From an uncultured Collinsella sp. (GTDB lineage: Bacteria > Actinomycetota > Coriobacteriia > Coriobacteriales > Coriobacteriaceae), in contig CAJLRE010000085.1 in assembly GCA_905208975.1 (NCBI GenBank), positions 1-6,284 of the forward strand: a DNA stretch of 6,284 bases, written 5' to 3'. The notes beneath the pieces are model-generated. The model had not been told where the DNA came from and made no database searches. It saw only the letters and a program-made list of their open reading frames with translations. Below are positions 5,811 through 6,284 of the stretch, piece by piece. A program made the position numbers and the translations under genes. Position 1 is the stretch's first letter, and each line of letters opens with the position of its first letter.

Positions 5811-6284
5811 ATGAACGACATTCTCGCAAGAAGAGCAAGACGAGCAACCGTGGGCATCGCCCTTTCCGCGGCGCTTGTCGCGGGAATCGCCCCCCCCCGT
5901 AACGGCGATCGCGGCAGAAACCAGCGCCCCCACCGGTGCGGCCGTTTCGCAGACGAGCACCGCCAACGGCAATTCGGGCGCCCTGCAGACGGAAGATGCG
6001 GCCGCCGCAAAGGAAAAAGCGTATGCAGCCATGCAGGAAGCGCTCAAAAACCTCGAGGCCGCAAAAGACGCCGCAGGTCCTGAGATATTAGAGACTATCG
6101 AGCATGTGATTACCGATTTGCAATCGCTCCGCGACAGGATGCTGAAGGAAGCCGACGACTCAAGGGGACCTCTTCTTTACCTACAAGCGAACGTCGATGC
6201 AGCCCAAGCCAAATACGATGAGGCCCACGACCGGACAAGCGGCCTTCAGGCAGAATTAAATAAGGCAATCGACGACGGAGCTTC
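5811..6284 (+). CDS. Secreted coiled-coil protein with a frameshift in a C9 tract; 3' end outside the window
   Basis: The gene starts at ATG 5811, with GAGG (5800-5803) 7 nt upstream. The first 29 codons give a signal peptide: basic n-region (ARRARR), hydrophobic core TVGIALSAALVAGIA, then APP. At the run of nine C (5890-5898) the frame is lost. As written it reads RNGDRGRNQ and stops at about 6083. With one C fewer it continues VTAIAAETSAPTG, placing an A-x-A signal peptidase site (AIA/A) exactly where expected. It then stays open to the window end, at least 157 residues in all. The rest is Ala/Glu/Lys-rich and strongly helical, about residues 63-155 (for example EALKNLEAAKDA and YLQANVDAAQAKYDEAHD), probably a coiled coil outside the membrane. 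I do not recognise the family; cell-wall hydrolases and surface proteins often have such regions. The break could be a phase-off state, a true mutation or a sequencing error. Confidence 0.75.
5890..5898 (+). repeat. Homopolymer run of nine C in the signal peptide codons
   Basis: Nine C residues encode the Ala-Pro-Pro end of the signal peptide. Eight or eleven C would join the ATG 5811 frame to the long downstream frame; nine does not. Slippage at such runs switches surface-protein genes on and off in several bacteria. Confidence 0.9.

Noticed and set aside
5811..5860. Twin-arginine (Tat) signal from the RRARR region of the plus-strand protein
   Set aside because: The residues after the arginine pairs (ATVG) do not match the Tat consensus; a standard Sec signal peptide explains the sequence.

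Overview
This 6.3-kb, mostly GC-rich bacterial window looks like chromosomal DNA of a gut actinobacterium of the Coriobacteriia, probably Collinsella-like. That placement is an inference from composition, protein style and gene content; no marker gene fixes it. Four genes lie on the minus strand and one on the plus strand, with two non-coding stretches that hold most of the unusual structure.

Layout from left to right: (1) positions 2-430, minus, a SipW-type (Ser/His) signal peptidase I cut by the left window edge. It starts at a TTG codon, so simple ORF calling misses it. (2) Positions 431-1233, about 800 bp with no convincing gene. It holds a candidate promoter with an upstream dyad for the peptidase, a run of ten C, a long imperfect hairpin, a regular array of alternating inverted 15-bp arms every 31 bp (834-1096), and a strong terminator for the next gene. 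(3) Positions 1234-1785, minus, a flavodoxin-like protein. (4) Positions 1786-1896, a short spacer with two overlapping hairpins and a possible promoter. (5) Positions 1897-5601, minus, two abutting genes for the two halves of a heterodimeric ABC exporter. The upstream half has the degenerate ATP site and the downstream half the catalytic one. (6) Positions 5602-5810, a divergent promoter region. (7) From 5811 to the right edge, plus, a secreted coiled-coil protein whose reading frame is broken by a run of nine C inside the signal peptide.

The exporter pair is the functional core: tight coupling (stop codon touching the next ATG, with the ribosome binding site inside the upstream gene) fits a 1:1 complex. 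The flavodoxin gene follows in the same direction but may have its own promoter, so a functional link is only suggested. The strongest candidates for undescribed biology are the 31-bp-phased palindromic array and the two long poly-C tracts, one inside a signal peptide (a possible on/off switch by slipped-strand mispairing) and one in an intergenic region that could sit between promoter elements.
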